A stretch of 8,511 nt of DNA from Lachnospiraceae bacterium (GTDB taxonomy: Bacteria; Bacillota; Clostridia; Lachnospirales; Lachnospiraceae), in NCBI GenBank assembly GCA_021204285.1, contig JAJPZP010000155.1:1-8511 (forward strand), in the 5' to 3' direction. A model generated the notes under the pieces. That model was not told the origin of the DNA. It searched no databases and worked only from the letters and a program-made list of their open reading frames with translations. A program made the position numbers and the translations under genes. Below are positions 1-6,112 of the stretch, piece by piece. The stretch's first letter is position 1, and each line of letters starts with the position of its first letter.

Positions 1-1
1 A

Positions 2-178
2 CATTTTTCCATGACCGGCGCTTCCCTCTCACATCATCTGTCTATTCTGAAAAACGCGGGGCTGATCGACGACGAGAGGCAGGGAAAATACATTTTCTAT
101 ACACTGAATACGACGGTACTCGACGATATTATGAACTGGATGCTGTCCCTGAAAGGAGAAAATGGAAATGAAAAATAA
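2..178 (+). CDS. ArsR/SdpR-family winged-helix repressor, C-terminal part (5' truncated by window edge)
   Basis: Frame 2 is open from the window edge to TAA at 176-178, giving 58 residues. They read as the recognition helix and wing of an ArsR-type winged-helix repressor: SLSHHLSILKNAGLI, then a basic wing (ERQGKYIFYTLN), then a short C-terminal helix (LDDIMNWMLSLK). This pattern, especially SHHLxxLKxAGLI and GKYIxYxLNTTV, matches the autorepressor SdpR of the Bacillus SdpI/SdpR system. In that system SdpR represses its own operon and is drawn to the membrane by SdpI when the SdpC toxin is present. The next gene is an SdpI-family protein that starts inside this gene's last codons, which supports the assignment. 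The N-terminus and the promoter lie outside the window. A generic ArsR regulator is the alternative, since no cysteine metal site is visible in this part. Confidence 0.85.
   Translation, partial: HFSMTGASLSHHLSILKNAGLIDDERQGKYIFYTLNTTVLDDIMNWMLSLKGENGNEK
153..158 (+). promoter_or_regulatory. Ribosome binding site that decides the sdpI-like start
   Basis: AAGGAG at 153-158 lies inside the end of the upstream repressor gene. It is only 3 nt from the ATG at 162 but 9 nt from the in-frame ATG at 168. The spacing favours 168 as the real start of the SdpI-family gene. The repressor stop is at 176-178, so the genes overlap by 11 nt and are probably translationally coupled. Confidence 0.6.
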
Positions 179-809
179 AAAGCTGCGCATCGCGAATTAC
201 GCCATCCCGCTGCTGGCGCTGCTCGCCTTCGTACTGCTCTATCGGCATCAGCCACAGCAGGTTCCCTTAAGCTGGGGCTTCTCGGGAGACGTATCATACG
301 GCAGCAAAACGGAACTTTTTATGCCGTTCGGTCTGGGCGTCGTGCTGGCGCTTCTGTTCGACGCGCTCCCGCACATTGATCCGCGGAAGGCGAATTATGA
401 GAAGTTTGGCTCCTATTATGACCTCTTCTGCGTTTTTATGCAGGTCTTTCTGCTTCTTATGAACGCAATCATTATAACAGAGAGCTTTCGCCCCGGCACG
501 CTTTCGGTGCCAACGATCGTCCTCCTTCTGGTCGGAATACTGTTCCTGTTCCTCGGGAATATCATGCCGAAGGTCAAGAGCAACTTCTTCATGGGCTTTA
601 AGACGCCCTGGGCGCTCTCGAGCGAAGAAAACTGGAGACGGACGCAGCGGCTTGGCGGCAAGTGCTTCTTCATCGCAGGACTCCTGACCATCCTCCTCGC
701 CTTCCTGCCGAATCAGGAGCTGGCCTTTATCCTTCTCATGGCGGTTCTGATCGTGGCCTGCCTGGTACCGATGCTGATGTCCTGGATCTGGTGGCGGAAG
801 CAGCAGTAA
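168..809 (+). CDS. sdpI: SdpI-family integral membrane protein (immunity/signal-transduction type)
   Basis: The product is 213 residues from the ATG at 168 (215 from 162), close to the ~207 residues of Bacillus SdpI. In the numbering from 162, the N-terminal part resembles DUF1648: a first membrane segment at about 12-27, then a short PLSWGFSGD...GSKTE stretch. The C-terminal part carries the SdpI-family signature at about 144-166 (MGFKTPWALSSEENW, RTQRLGGK). Hydrophobic stretches at about 53-70, 86-106, 114-132, 168-182 and 187-210 bring the total to six membrane segments. In Bacillus, SdpI protects against the SdpC toxin and sequesters SdpR at the membrane. The overlapping SdpR-like gene fits that two-gene unit. 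No SdpC-like toxin is visible here, so the role could be immunity to a foreign toxin or a more general envelope function. Confidence 0.88.
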   Translation: MKNKKLRIANYAIPLLALLAFVLLYRHQPQQVPLSWGFSGDVSYGSKTELFMPFGLGVVLALLFDALPHIDPRKANYEKFGSYYDLFCVFMQVFLLLMNAIIITESFRPGTLSVPTIVLLLVGILFLFLGNIMPKVKSNFFMGFKTPWALSSEENWRRTQRLGGKCFFIAGLLTILLAFLPNQELAFILLMAVLIVACLVPMLMSWIWWRKQQ

Positions 810-837
810 GCGATCAGCAACAGAAGAAAATCTCATG

Positions 838-876
838 AAAAAAGAGGCTTGATACATCCAGTGTCAAACCTCTTTT
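838..876. terminator. Bidirectional rho-independent terminator between convergent genes
   Basis: The arms 840-855 (AAAAGAGGCTTGATAC) and 861-876 (GTGTCAAACCTCTTTT) pair over 16 positions with one mismatch and one G-U pair, around a 5-nt loop. On the minus strand the hairpin is followed by six T (838-843 reversed), and on the + strand it ends in four T. It sits between the stop of the SdpI-like gene (809) and the stop of the SseB-like gene (928). It is therefore best read as a shared terminator, stronger for the minus-strand genes. Confidence 0.85.
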
Positions 877-927
877 CAGCAATATTGATTTATCCCCGTT
901 GGGAAACCATTCTGTGAATCAAATCTC

Positions 928-1860
928 TCAGCTTTCCCCGGAAGGTCTCTCCGGCTGTGTCGTCTTCGCCGGACCACTCTCCACACCGAAACGCTTCAAA
1001 ATCCGTGGGATCATCTCCGTGCTCAGCGGCAACGAAAAGCCGAGCGGATTCAGCATATAGGCGTTCACATCCTTCGACCGGAACTTCAGAATTTCCGAAA
1101 ACGGCACCTGGATGGAGCGGATATTCTTCTTGCCCTTCGTGTACTTCTGGAATTCCCAGACATCGGTAAAGAGCGGGAAATAAGTCTGCCCGTTCTGATG
1201 CTTCAGATACGGCAGGCGGCACTCTTTCAGGTCCAGTTTTTCCGCCTTCTCTTTTCCTTCCGGTGGTATCAGGGCAATGAAGAGCCGGGATTTCACCAGA
1301 TTGGACGAAAATTCCTCATCCAGCGCCTGCAGCTGACGTCGATCGACCCATTCTTTCTTCCGCCTCGCCTCCTGCATGAGATAGAGACCTGTGAGCTGTA
1401 AATTCGACTGATAGAGAGGGTTCTCCGCCACCTTCTTCTCGAAACCTTCTGGCAACAGATCTCTGACCGGTACCGCATAGGCCGAACCGTCCGCCGGATA
1501 GTAGTACACCTCATTGACGCCGATAAAGGGAAGAATACCGAGGTGCTGGCGTACCTGGTTCAGATACAGTTTTTTGCGCTGGACATCCAAAGCCCCATCT
1601 TTCGCCGGAGCATAAATCTCTACCGTCCTGAATTCTTTGACATTCACGCGAACGCCGTCATCCTTATAATCAGCCGCAGTTCGATCAGCCGTCGCTTTTG
1701 ATTCAAAGAGCAGCGTACGATCGTTGAAATTTTCCTTTTCGCATTCCACATAGGGCATATTGGTCAAAGGAGAAACCAGCGTGTAAGCCTCTTTCAGATT
1801 CTTCACAATCTCAGCTCTGGACAGCCCTCTCTCCCGGTATTTCTCGATATCAATCGCCAT
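928..1860 (-). CDS. SseB-family protein with a probable tandem domain duplication
   Basis: The protein has 310 residues, ends in TGA and has no signal peptide or membrane segment. The C-terminal part, about 190-290, matches the SseB N-terminal domain pattern: a hydrophobic strand, LPYLKHQNGQTYFPLFTD, a WEFQKY helix, a QVPFSEIL strand-helix, and VNAYMLNPLGFSLPLS. The N-terminal half repeats the same layout more weakly: MPYVEC at 35-40, TLLFESKATADR at 49-60, VRVNVKEF at 70-77 and VNEVYYYPADGSAYAVPVRDLLP from 115. SseB-type proteins are poorly characterised outside enterobacteria, where SseB was named for enhanced serine sensitivity. No catalytic residues are evident. The start is supported by GAGG 5 nt upstream. 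It follows the cupin gene by 19 nt and is the last gene before the terminator, so the two probably share a transcript. The biochemical role is unknown. Confidence 0.75.
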   Translation of the reverse strand: MAIDIEKYRERGLSRAEIVKNLKEAYTLVSPLTNMPYVECEKENFNDRTLLFESKATADRTAADYKDDGVRVNVKEFRTVEIYAPAKDGALDVQRKKLYLNQVRQHLGILPFIGVNEVYYYPADGSAYAVPVRDLLPEGFEKKVAENPLYQSNLQLTGLYLMQEARRKKEWVDRRQLQALDEEFSSNLVKSRLFIALIPPEGKEKAEKLDLKECRLPYLKHQNGQTYFPLFTDVWEFQKYTKGKKNIRSIQVPFSEILKFRSKDVNAYMLNPLGFSLPLSTEMIPRILKRFGVESGPAKTTQPERPSGES

Positions 1861-1879
1861 GCTTTCCTCACGTCCCGCC

Positions 1880-2221
1880 TTATTCGTTATAGATCAACGC
1901 CATCAGCCGGAGTTCCTCGTCAGAGTTATTCTCTAAACCGTGGCTCTGCCCACACTCAATCAGACAGACATCCCCCGGACCCACGGGAATACGGCTACCA
2001 TCATTATCGATAAAAATGCCGTGACCGGACAGAATATAATAGGGTTCTGTCTCACCGATGTGCTCGTGAACCCCGATGCTGCTGTGAGGTGGAAACTTCA
2101 CCATCGCATAAAATCTTCCATGCCCGTTCAGCTCCTCCGGCTTCAGAATGTGGTGCATTTCCAGTGTGCCCTCTCCGCCGCGGGCATTTTTCGACAATGT
2201 AATCTCTGCTTTACGTACCAT
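1880..2221 (-). CDS. Small single-domain cupin protein
   Basis: This is a 113-residue single-domain cupin. Cupin motif 1 is visible with H52, H54, E59 and G66 in the G-x-H-x-H-x4-E-x6-G arrangement. Motif 2 has G83, G91, H94 and N98, with Glu89 where Pro is usual. H52, H54, E59 and H94 would form the metal site. Cupins of this size include small-molecule isomerases, dioxygenase-like enzymes and sugar- or ligand-binding proteins, and the substrate cannot be read from the sequence. The ATG at 2221 is preferred because GGAG lies 9 nt upstream. An in-frame TTG at 2248 lies upstream of that ribosome binding site and would translate through it. A promoter-like sequence precedes the gene, and the SseB-like gene follows 19 nt downstream. 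Confidence 0.85.
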   Translation of the reverse strand: MVRKAEITLSKNARGGEGTLEMHHILKPEELNGHGRFYAMVKFPPHSSIGVHEHIGETEPYYILSGHGIFIDNDGSRIPVGPGDVCLIECGQSHGLENNSDEELRLMALIYNE

Positions 2222-2255
2222 ATTTGTCTTCTCCTTTCCTACTGACAATATGAAA

Positions 2256-2264
2256 AGTATAACA
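2256..2264 (-). promoter_or_regulatory. Extended -10 promoter for the cupin/SseB-like pair
   Basis: On the minus strand the 50-nt gap before the cupin gene holds TGTTATACT, an extended -10 element (TGn plus TATACT) in an AT-rich stretch. Transcription would start near 2249, about 28 nt before the ATG. No good -35 hexamer is seen 16-18 nt upstream, which is tolerated by extended -10 promoters. The cupin may also be reached by read-through from the DUF2284 gene, as no terminator separates them. Confidence 0.45.
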
Positions 2265-2271
2265 TATTTCT

Positions 2272-2853
2272 TTATTCTCTGCCAGCCGGGCCTGAAGTTT
2301 TCCGGTCAAACAGATAAATACTGAAAAAAGAGACTTCATCCATGCTCCACTCCATCTCAATTCCTGCCGATTTTGCCAGTGTCATCGCGTCAATACAATA
2401 AGCAGAAAGACAGGAAAAAGGTGCCTTCCCATGTGGACAAGACTTTCCCTCCGGCATCCGACAGGAACTGCACAGATTACACGGGCCGGCCATAATCGCC
2501 ATTCCGCTTCCGTTCATTCCCTCTTCCTTCAGTCTCCGAATCAGTACATTCGTCATGCGGGTATGAGCTTTTTTGATGGCTTTGGTCTCCTCTTCATCAT
2601 ATGCGTTGTCAACCGGCGTCAGCGATCGAAGCACAAGTCCTTTTCTGTAGGCCAATGCCCTCTCCTTCATTTCTTCCACGGTTCCACATGCCGGCGGACA
2701 CCCGTAATTCCGCCCATAATTTCCACAACGGTTCTCCTCACAGTAATGCCGGTATTCCGGGACAAAATGGAATTCCTCTGTGCTGATTATCACCGCGTCC
2801 GTGAAACCACAGGTAAGTGCTGTATTGATCATCTGTTCCGCTTCCATAACCAT
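2272..2853 (-). CDS. DUF2284 family cysteine-rich putative metal-binding protein
   Basis: The protein has 193 residues, is probably cytoplasmic, and has two cysteine groups. The first is C38-x4-C43-x8-C52-x3-C56, in the NYGRNYGCPPACG context typical of DUF2284. The second is C125-x2-C128-x2-C131-x7-C139, followed by C148 and C153, and is ferredoxin-like in spacing. The family is annotated as predicted metal-binding. An iron-sulfur cluster is an inference from the spacing, and the biological role is unknown. GGAGG lies 4 nt before the ATG at 2853 and 10 nt before a second in-frame ATG at 2847, so either may be used. The upstream XRE regulator stops 14 nt before the 2853 start, which suggests co-transcription and possible control by that regulator. 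Confidence 0.85.
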   Translation of the reverse strand: MVMEAEQMINTALTCGFTDAVIISTEEFHFVPEYRHYCEENRCGNYGRNYGCPPACGTVEEMKERALAYRKGLVLRSLTPVDNAYDEEETKAIKKAHTRMTNVLIRRLKEEGMNGSGMAIMAGPCNLCSSCRMPEGKSCPHGKAPFSCLSAYCIDAMTLAKSAGIEMEWSMDEVSFFSIYLFDRKTSGPAGRE

Positions 2854-2867
2854 CTTTCCTCCGGTTT

Positions 2868-3221
2868 TTAAATCCCGTCATCCTCAAGCTCTGCCGATAC
2901 CATCGCCTGCATCAGCTTCAGAACCAGATGGCGGTTCGCCTCGCTGAGCGACTCATAAACATCTACAAGCTCCTGATATTCCTCCATCTTATCCTGCAGT
3001 TTTGCCCTCTGCGCAGAACCACATCTTTCCTCTGACAGGCAAAGCAGATAGTCGGTTGTGACATGAAAATAATCCGATATCTCGATCAGCAGATCAATAC
3101 CCAGATTTTCTGTATTTCGCTCTACCCTGCTGATTTTCTGCTGGGACACACCGACGAAGCCTGCCAGTGTATCCTGATTGATGCCGCGTTCCTCCCGAAG
3201 TTCCCGAATTCTGTTCTGCAT
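2868..3221 (-). CDS. XRE-family helix-turn-helix transcriptional regulator
   Basis: The protein has 117 residues. An HTH_3/Cro-C1 domain covers about 5-60: RIRELREERGINQDTLAGFVGVS, then the recognition region QQKISRVERN and the LLIEISDYFHVTTDYLL helices. The tail, about 70-112, is predicted helical and acidic and probably serves dimerisation. There is no ligand domain. The start is secure: AAGGAGGT sits 7 nt before the ATG. The gene is followed after 14 nt by the DUF2284 gene. An 8-bp inverted repeat overlaps the start codon and frames the ribosome binding site, which suggests autoregulation. The regulated genes are probably itself and the DUF2284 gene, which is inference from position only. 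Confidence 0.9.
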   Translation of the reverse strand: MQNRIRELREERGINQDTLAGFVGVSQQKISRVERNTENLGIDLLIEISDYFHVTTDYLLCLSEERCGSAQRAKLQDKMEEYQELVDVYESLSEANRHLVLKLMQAMVSAELEDDGI

Positions 3222-3253
3222 AGTACCTACCTCCTTAAGAGATATGGTACTAT
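3220..3253 (-). promoter_or_regulatory. Inverted repeat enclosing the ribosome binding site and start codon of the XRE gene
   Basis: ATAGTACC at 3220-3227 and GGTACTAT at 3246-3253 are a perfect 8-bp inverted repeat separated by 18 nt. On the minus strand the downstream arm includes the first two bases of the ATG (3221-3219), and the 18-nt interval contains the Shine-Dalgarno sequence (3229-3236). In mRNA it could fold into a stem with the ribosome site in the loop. In DNA it could be a two-half-site operator for the XRE protein. Neither function is shown by the sequence alone. Confidence 0.5.
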
Positions 3254-3301
3254 TCTTTCTTTTTCATCTTACTCAGATACCGTGTTATGATGTAATCCAT
3301 T

Positions 3302-4708
3302 TTAAAGTATCTGTGTTTCCGCTCCGGACGCTTTCTGTTTCAGCGGCTTTAAAATATTCCGGTTGATACGAATCATAAAAATCACATTACACGCTACCGC
3401 GGCGACCTCGGCGATCGGCCAGGCGAGCCACACCATATTGACATTGCCGGTCTTTGAAAACAGATATGCAAGCGGCACAAGAAAAACAAGCTGGCGGAAC
3501 AGCGACATCAGCATGCTGTAAACGCCATTTCCCACTGCCTGAAAAAAGGAAGAAATGACGACATTCGCACCCGCGACAAGGAAACATACTGAAAGAATCC
3601 GCAAGGATGGGATACCGATCGCGAGCATCTCATCGGACGCGCTGAACAGAAGAAGCAGCTGCGTAGGCAACACCTGAAAGATGACGAACGCAATTACCAT
3701 AATGCAGGTCGCATAAAAAATGGCAAGCTTCAATGTTTTGATCATTCGATCCGGTCTGACCGCACCGTAATTGTAGGCAATAATCGGCACCATGCCGTTA
3801 TTCAGGCCGAATATTGGCATGAACGCAAAACTCTGCAGTTTAAAGTAGACGCCAAATACCGCCACAGCCGTCGAGGAAAAGACCACAAGAATGCGGTTCA
3901 CACTGAAGGTCATCACAGAGCCGATCGCGACCATCAGCACCGACGGTACGCCGATATAAAGAATCTGTCCGATCGCTTTCAACTCCGGACGGAATTTCCG
4001 GAAATTCAGCTGCAGCTCTTTATTTACCTTTATATTAAAGACAAGCGCAAGACAGCCCGCAAAAATCTGTCCGAGCACTGTTGCATACGCTGCACCTGCA
4101 ATACCCAGCTTCGGCGCGCCGAACAAACCGAAAATCAGGATCGGGTCAAAAATAATATTGAAAATCGCACCGATTCCCTGCGTAAACATCGTATAGATCG
4201 TTTTCCCGGTCGACTGCAGCAGACGCTCTCCTATAATCTCCACAAAGATGCCAAAGCTCAGGCACATGACAATGGAGAGATAGTCATGTCCATAATCGGC
4301 AATCACGTCAGTTGCACCCTGCACGACGAAAAACCAGCGGGCGATCGTGAGCCCGAGTACCAGAAAGACCAGAAAACCACATGCGCTTAAGAACACACCG
4401 TGCATGGCCATCTGATTCGCTGTATCCTGTTTTTTCTCACCAAGCGCCCTGGAAACCAGCGCATTCATACCAACTGCCAGGCCACTCGCAAGACCAATCA
4501 GCAGATTCTGCATCGGGAAAGCCATGGAAACCGCTGTCAGCGCTTCCTCACTGATCCTCGAAACAAAAATACTGTCCACCACATTATAAAGCGCCTGCAC
4601 AAGCATCGAGATCATCATCGGCAATGCCATCGTGACAAGCAGCCGGTTGACAGGCATGGTGCCCATCTTGTTCTCGGCTTCCGCCTGCGCGTTTCCATCA
4701 TTTGCCAT
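3302..4708 (-). CDS. MATE-family multidrug/Na+ (or H+) antiporter
   Basis: The protein has 468 residues, the usual MATE length, and is an integral membrane exporter with two homologous six-helix lobes. The N-lobe opens with LLVTMALPMMISMLVQALYN and VVDSIFVSRISEEALTAVSM, the family hallmark. The pattern recurs in the C-lobe as IGVPSVLMVAIGSVMTFSVNRIL. Further support comes from NLLIGLASGLAVGMNALVSR and from NIIFDPILIFG followed by GIAGAAYATVLGQ. It most resembles the MepA/DinF-like branch common in Clostridia. These proteins export cationic drugs or metabolites using a cation gradient, and the substrate cannot be read here. GGAGG lies 6 nt before the ATG, inside the end of the IIB-like gene. 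That gene's TAG stop is separated from this ATG by a single base, so translation is likely coupled. Confidence 0.93.
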   Translation of the reverse strand: MANDGNAQAEAENKMGTMPVNRLLVTMALPMMISMLVQALYNVVDSIFVSRISEEALTAVSMAFPMQNLLIGLASGLAVGMNALVSRALGEKKQDTANQMAMHGVFLSACGFLVFLVLGLTIARWFFVVQGATDVIADYGHDYLSIVMCLSFGIFVEIIGERLLQSTGKTIYTMFTQGIGAIFNIIFDPILIFGLFGAPKLGIAGAAYATVLGQIFAGCLALVFNIKVNKELQLNFRKFRPELKAIGQILYIGVPSVLMVAIGSVMTFSVNRILVVFSSTAVAVFGVYFKLQSFAFMPIFGLNNGMVPIIAYNYGAVRPDRMIKTLKLAIFYATCIMVIAFVIFQVLPTQLLLLFSASDEMLAIGIPSLRILSVCFLVAGANVVISSFFQAVGNGVYSMLMSLFRQLVFLVPLAYLFSKTGNVNMVWLAWPIAEVAAVACNVIFMIRINRNILKPLKQKASGAETQIL

Positions 4709-4709
4709 T

Positions 4710-5024
4710 CTAATCCTCCCTGTATTGTTTGATTGCGGAGATCGCGTCCTGCATCACGCGATCTCCCTTTGCCATGCCGTAGTCCCTTGTATCCACAGCC
4801 AGCACCGGTATTTTTCTCGGGACACGCTCACGCACGCTTGCAATCGCACAACGCACCTGAGGACCCACAAGGACGATGTCTGCGTCGTCCCTGTCCTCAT
4901 CCAGTCCGGCCAATGAGGAGACAATCACCTCCGCCTCCATCAGATTGGAGCGCGCCCAGGCCAGCATACAGTCCCGCAGGATACTGGCCGAGGTTCCGGA
5001 ATAACTCACAAGAATAATCTTCAT
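4710..5024 (-). CDS. PTS lactose/cellobiose-type IIB-like protein lacking the active-site cysteine
   Basis: The protein has 104 residues, the length of a free-standing PTS EIIB of the lactose/cellobiose family. The family pattern is clear: an N-terminal strand KIILV, DADIVLVGPQVR at 47-58, and VDTRDYGMAKGDRVMQDAI near 78-95. In active members the first loop reads CSAGMSTS and its Cys carries the phosphate. Here the loop is SYSGTSAS, with Ser (AGT) at position 7. The other cysteines, C19 and C59, are not at the phosphorylation site. No IIA or IIC gene is in the window. The protein is therefore probably not a normal sugar phosphocarrier. It may be a degenerate or regulatory relative. It lies 38 nt after galE and one base before the MATE gene. 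Its own ribosome site is weak (GGGGA 9 nt upstream). Confidence 0.82.
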   Translation of the reverse strand: MKIILVSYSGTSASILRDCMLAWARSNLMEAEVIVSSLAGLDEDRDDADIVLVGPQVRCAIASVRERVPRKIPVLAVDTRDYGMAKGDRVMQDAISAIKQYRED

Positions 5025-5062
5025 TCTCTCTTATCCCCTGTTTCTAAAACCTTTGTATTGCC

Positions 5063-6079
5063 CTAGTCCCCGTATCCGTTCGGGTTTCTGCTCTGCCATC
5101 TCCAGGTATCCGCGCACATCTCGTCGATGCCATACTGCGCCTCCCAGCCAAGCTCCGCCTTCGCCTTCGCCGGCGTACAGTAGCAGGCCGCGATATCGCC
5201 TGCGCGGCGTGGCTTGATCTCATAGGGAATCTCCTTCCCGCAGGCCTTCTCGAAGGCCTTAACGACCTCCAGCACGCTGTAGCCCTGTCCGGTTCCCAGA
5301 TTGTAGATCCGGACACATTTCTCTTCCTTAAATTTCTGCAATGCCTTTACATGCCCTCTCGCGAGATCGACCACATGAATGTAATCCCGCACGCCCGTTC
5401 CGTCCGGCGTGTCATAATCATTTCCGAAGACGCCGAGGCGTGGAAGTCTGCCGACAGCGACCTGCGCGATATAGGGGAGCAGGTTGTTCGGAATGCCCTT
5501 CGGGTCCTCTCCGATGAGCCCGGAGGCATGCGCGCCGATTGGATTGAAATAGCGCAGCAGGATCACATTCCACTCCGGGTCCGATCTCTGAATATCCATC
5601 AGCACCTGTTCCAGCATCGTCTTTGTCTGTCCGTAAGGGTTCGTCGGGCTCTGCTTCGGACATGTCTCGCTGATCGGGATCTCCAGCGGATCGCCGTAGA
5701 CCGTGGCCGAGGAGCTGAAAATAATATTCTTCACACCATGATGCCGCATCACATCACAGAGAAGCAGCGTCCCGGCCATATTATTATAGTAGTATTCAAT
5801 CGGCTTCGCCACCGACTCTCCCACCGCCTTGTAGCCCGCGAAGTGAATCACCGCCTCAGGCTTTTCGATCTCAAAAATGCGATCCATCTCCGGCCGGTCC
5901 AGCATGTCCGCCTTATAGAATTTCAACGGCTTTCCCGTGATCTCCTGCACGCGCTGCACCGCTTTTTCGCTGGAATTATAAAGGTTGTCCACGATGACCA
6001 CCTCGTAGCCCTCGTCCAGCAGCTCCACGCAGGTATGGCTTCCGATATAGCCTGCGCCGCCCGTCACCAGAATTTTCAT
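5063..6079 (-). CDS. galE: UDP-glucose 4-epimerase
   Basis: The protein has 338 residues, the usual GalE length, and interconverts UDP-glucose and UDP-galactose in the cytoplasm (Leloir pathway; also supplies UDP-galactose for surface polysaccharide). It is an extended short-chain dehydrogenase. The NAD-binding Rossmann motif is TGGAGYIGSH at 6-15, with D31 following the second strand. The catalytic residues fall at the same positions as in Escherichia coli GalE: Ser124 in SSSATVYG, Tyr149 and Lys153 in NPYGQTK. The YNNMAGT stretch near 98 and LRYFNPIGAH are also typical. The start is supported by GAGG 9 nt upstream of the ATG. No galK or galT is present, so the gene may serve general sugar-nucleotide supply. 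The stop is TAG. The IIB-like gene begins 38 nt later with no terminator between them. Confidence 0.97.
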   Translation of the reverse strand: MKILVTGGAGYIGSHTCVELLDEGYEVVIVDNLYNSSEKAVQRVQEITGKPLKFYKADMLDRPEMDRIFEIEKPEAVIHFAGYKAVGESVAKPIEYYYNNMAGTLLLCDVMRHHGVKNIIFSSSATVYGDPLEIPISETCPKQSPTNPYGQTKTMLEQVLMDIQRSDPEWNVILLRYFNPIGAHASGLIGEDPKGIPNNLLPYIAQVAVGRLPRLGVFGNDYDTPDGTGVRDYIHVVDLARGHVKALQKFKEEKCVRIYNLGTGQGYSVLEVVKAFEKACGKEIPYEIKPRRAGDIAACYCTPAKAKAELGWEAQYGIDEMCADTWRWQSRNPNGYGD

Positions 6080-6112
6080 AATCTCTCACCTCATCCATCT
6101 GCAATTTCGAAG

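Noticed and set aside
162..164. ATG at 162 as the start of the SdpI-like gene
   Set aside because: It lies only 3 nt after AAGGAG. The in-frame ATG at 168 has a normal 9-nt spacing and begins with a typical basic MKNKK N-terminus.
294..857. Minus-strand open frame of 187 codons opposite the SdpI-like gene
   Set aside because: It is the antisense shadow of a confidently identified gene, has charged low-information composition, and crosses the terminator hairpin at 838-876.
2222..2248. TTG at 2248 as an upstream start for the cupin, adding nine residues
   Set aside because: The added codons run through the ribosome binding site of the ATG at 2221 and add no cupin sequence.
3274..3313. 7-bp inverted repeat CAGATAC (3274-3280) and GTATCTG (3307-3313) between the MATE and XRE genes as a terminator
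   Set aside because: The loop is 26 nt, there is no T tract on the minus strand after it, and it overlaps the MATE stop codon. A chance pairing is as likely.
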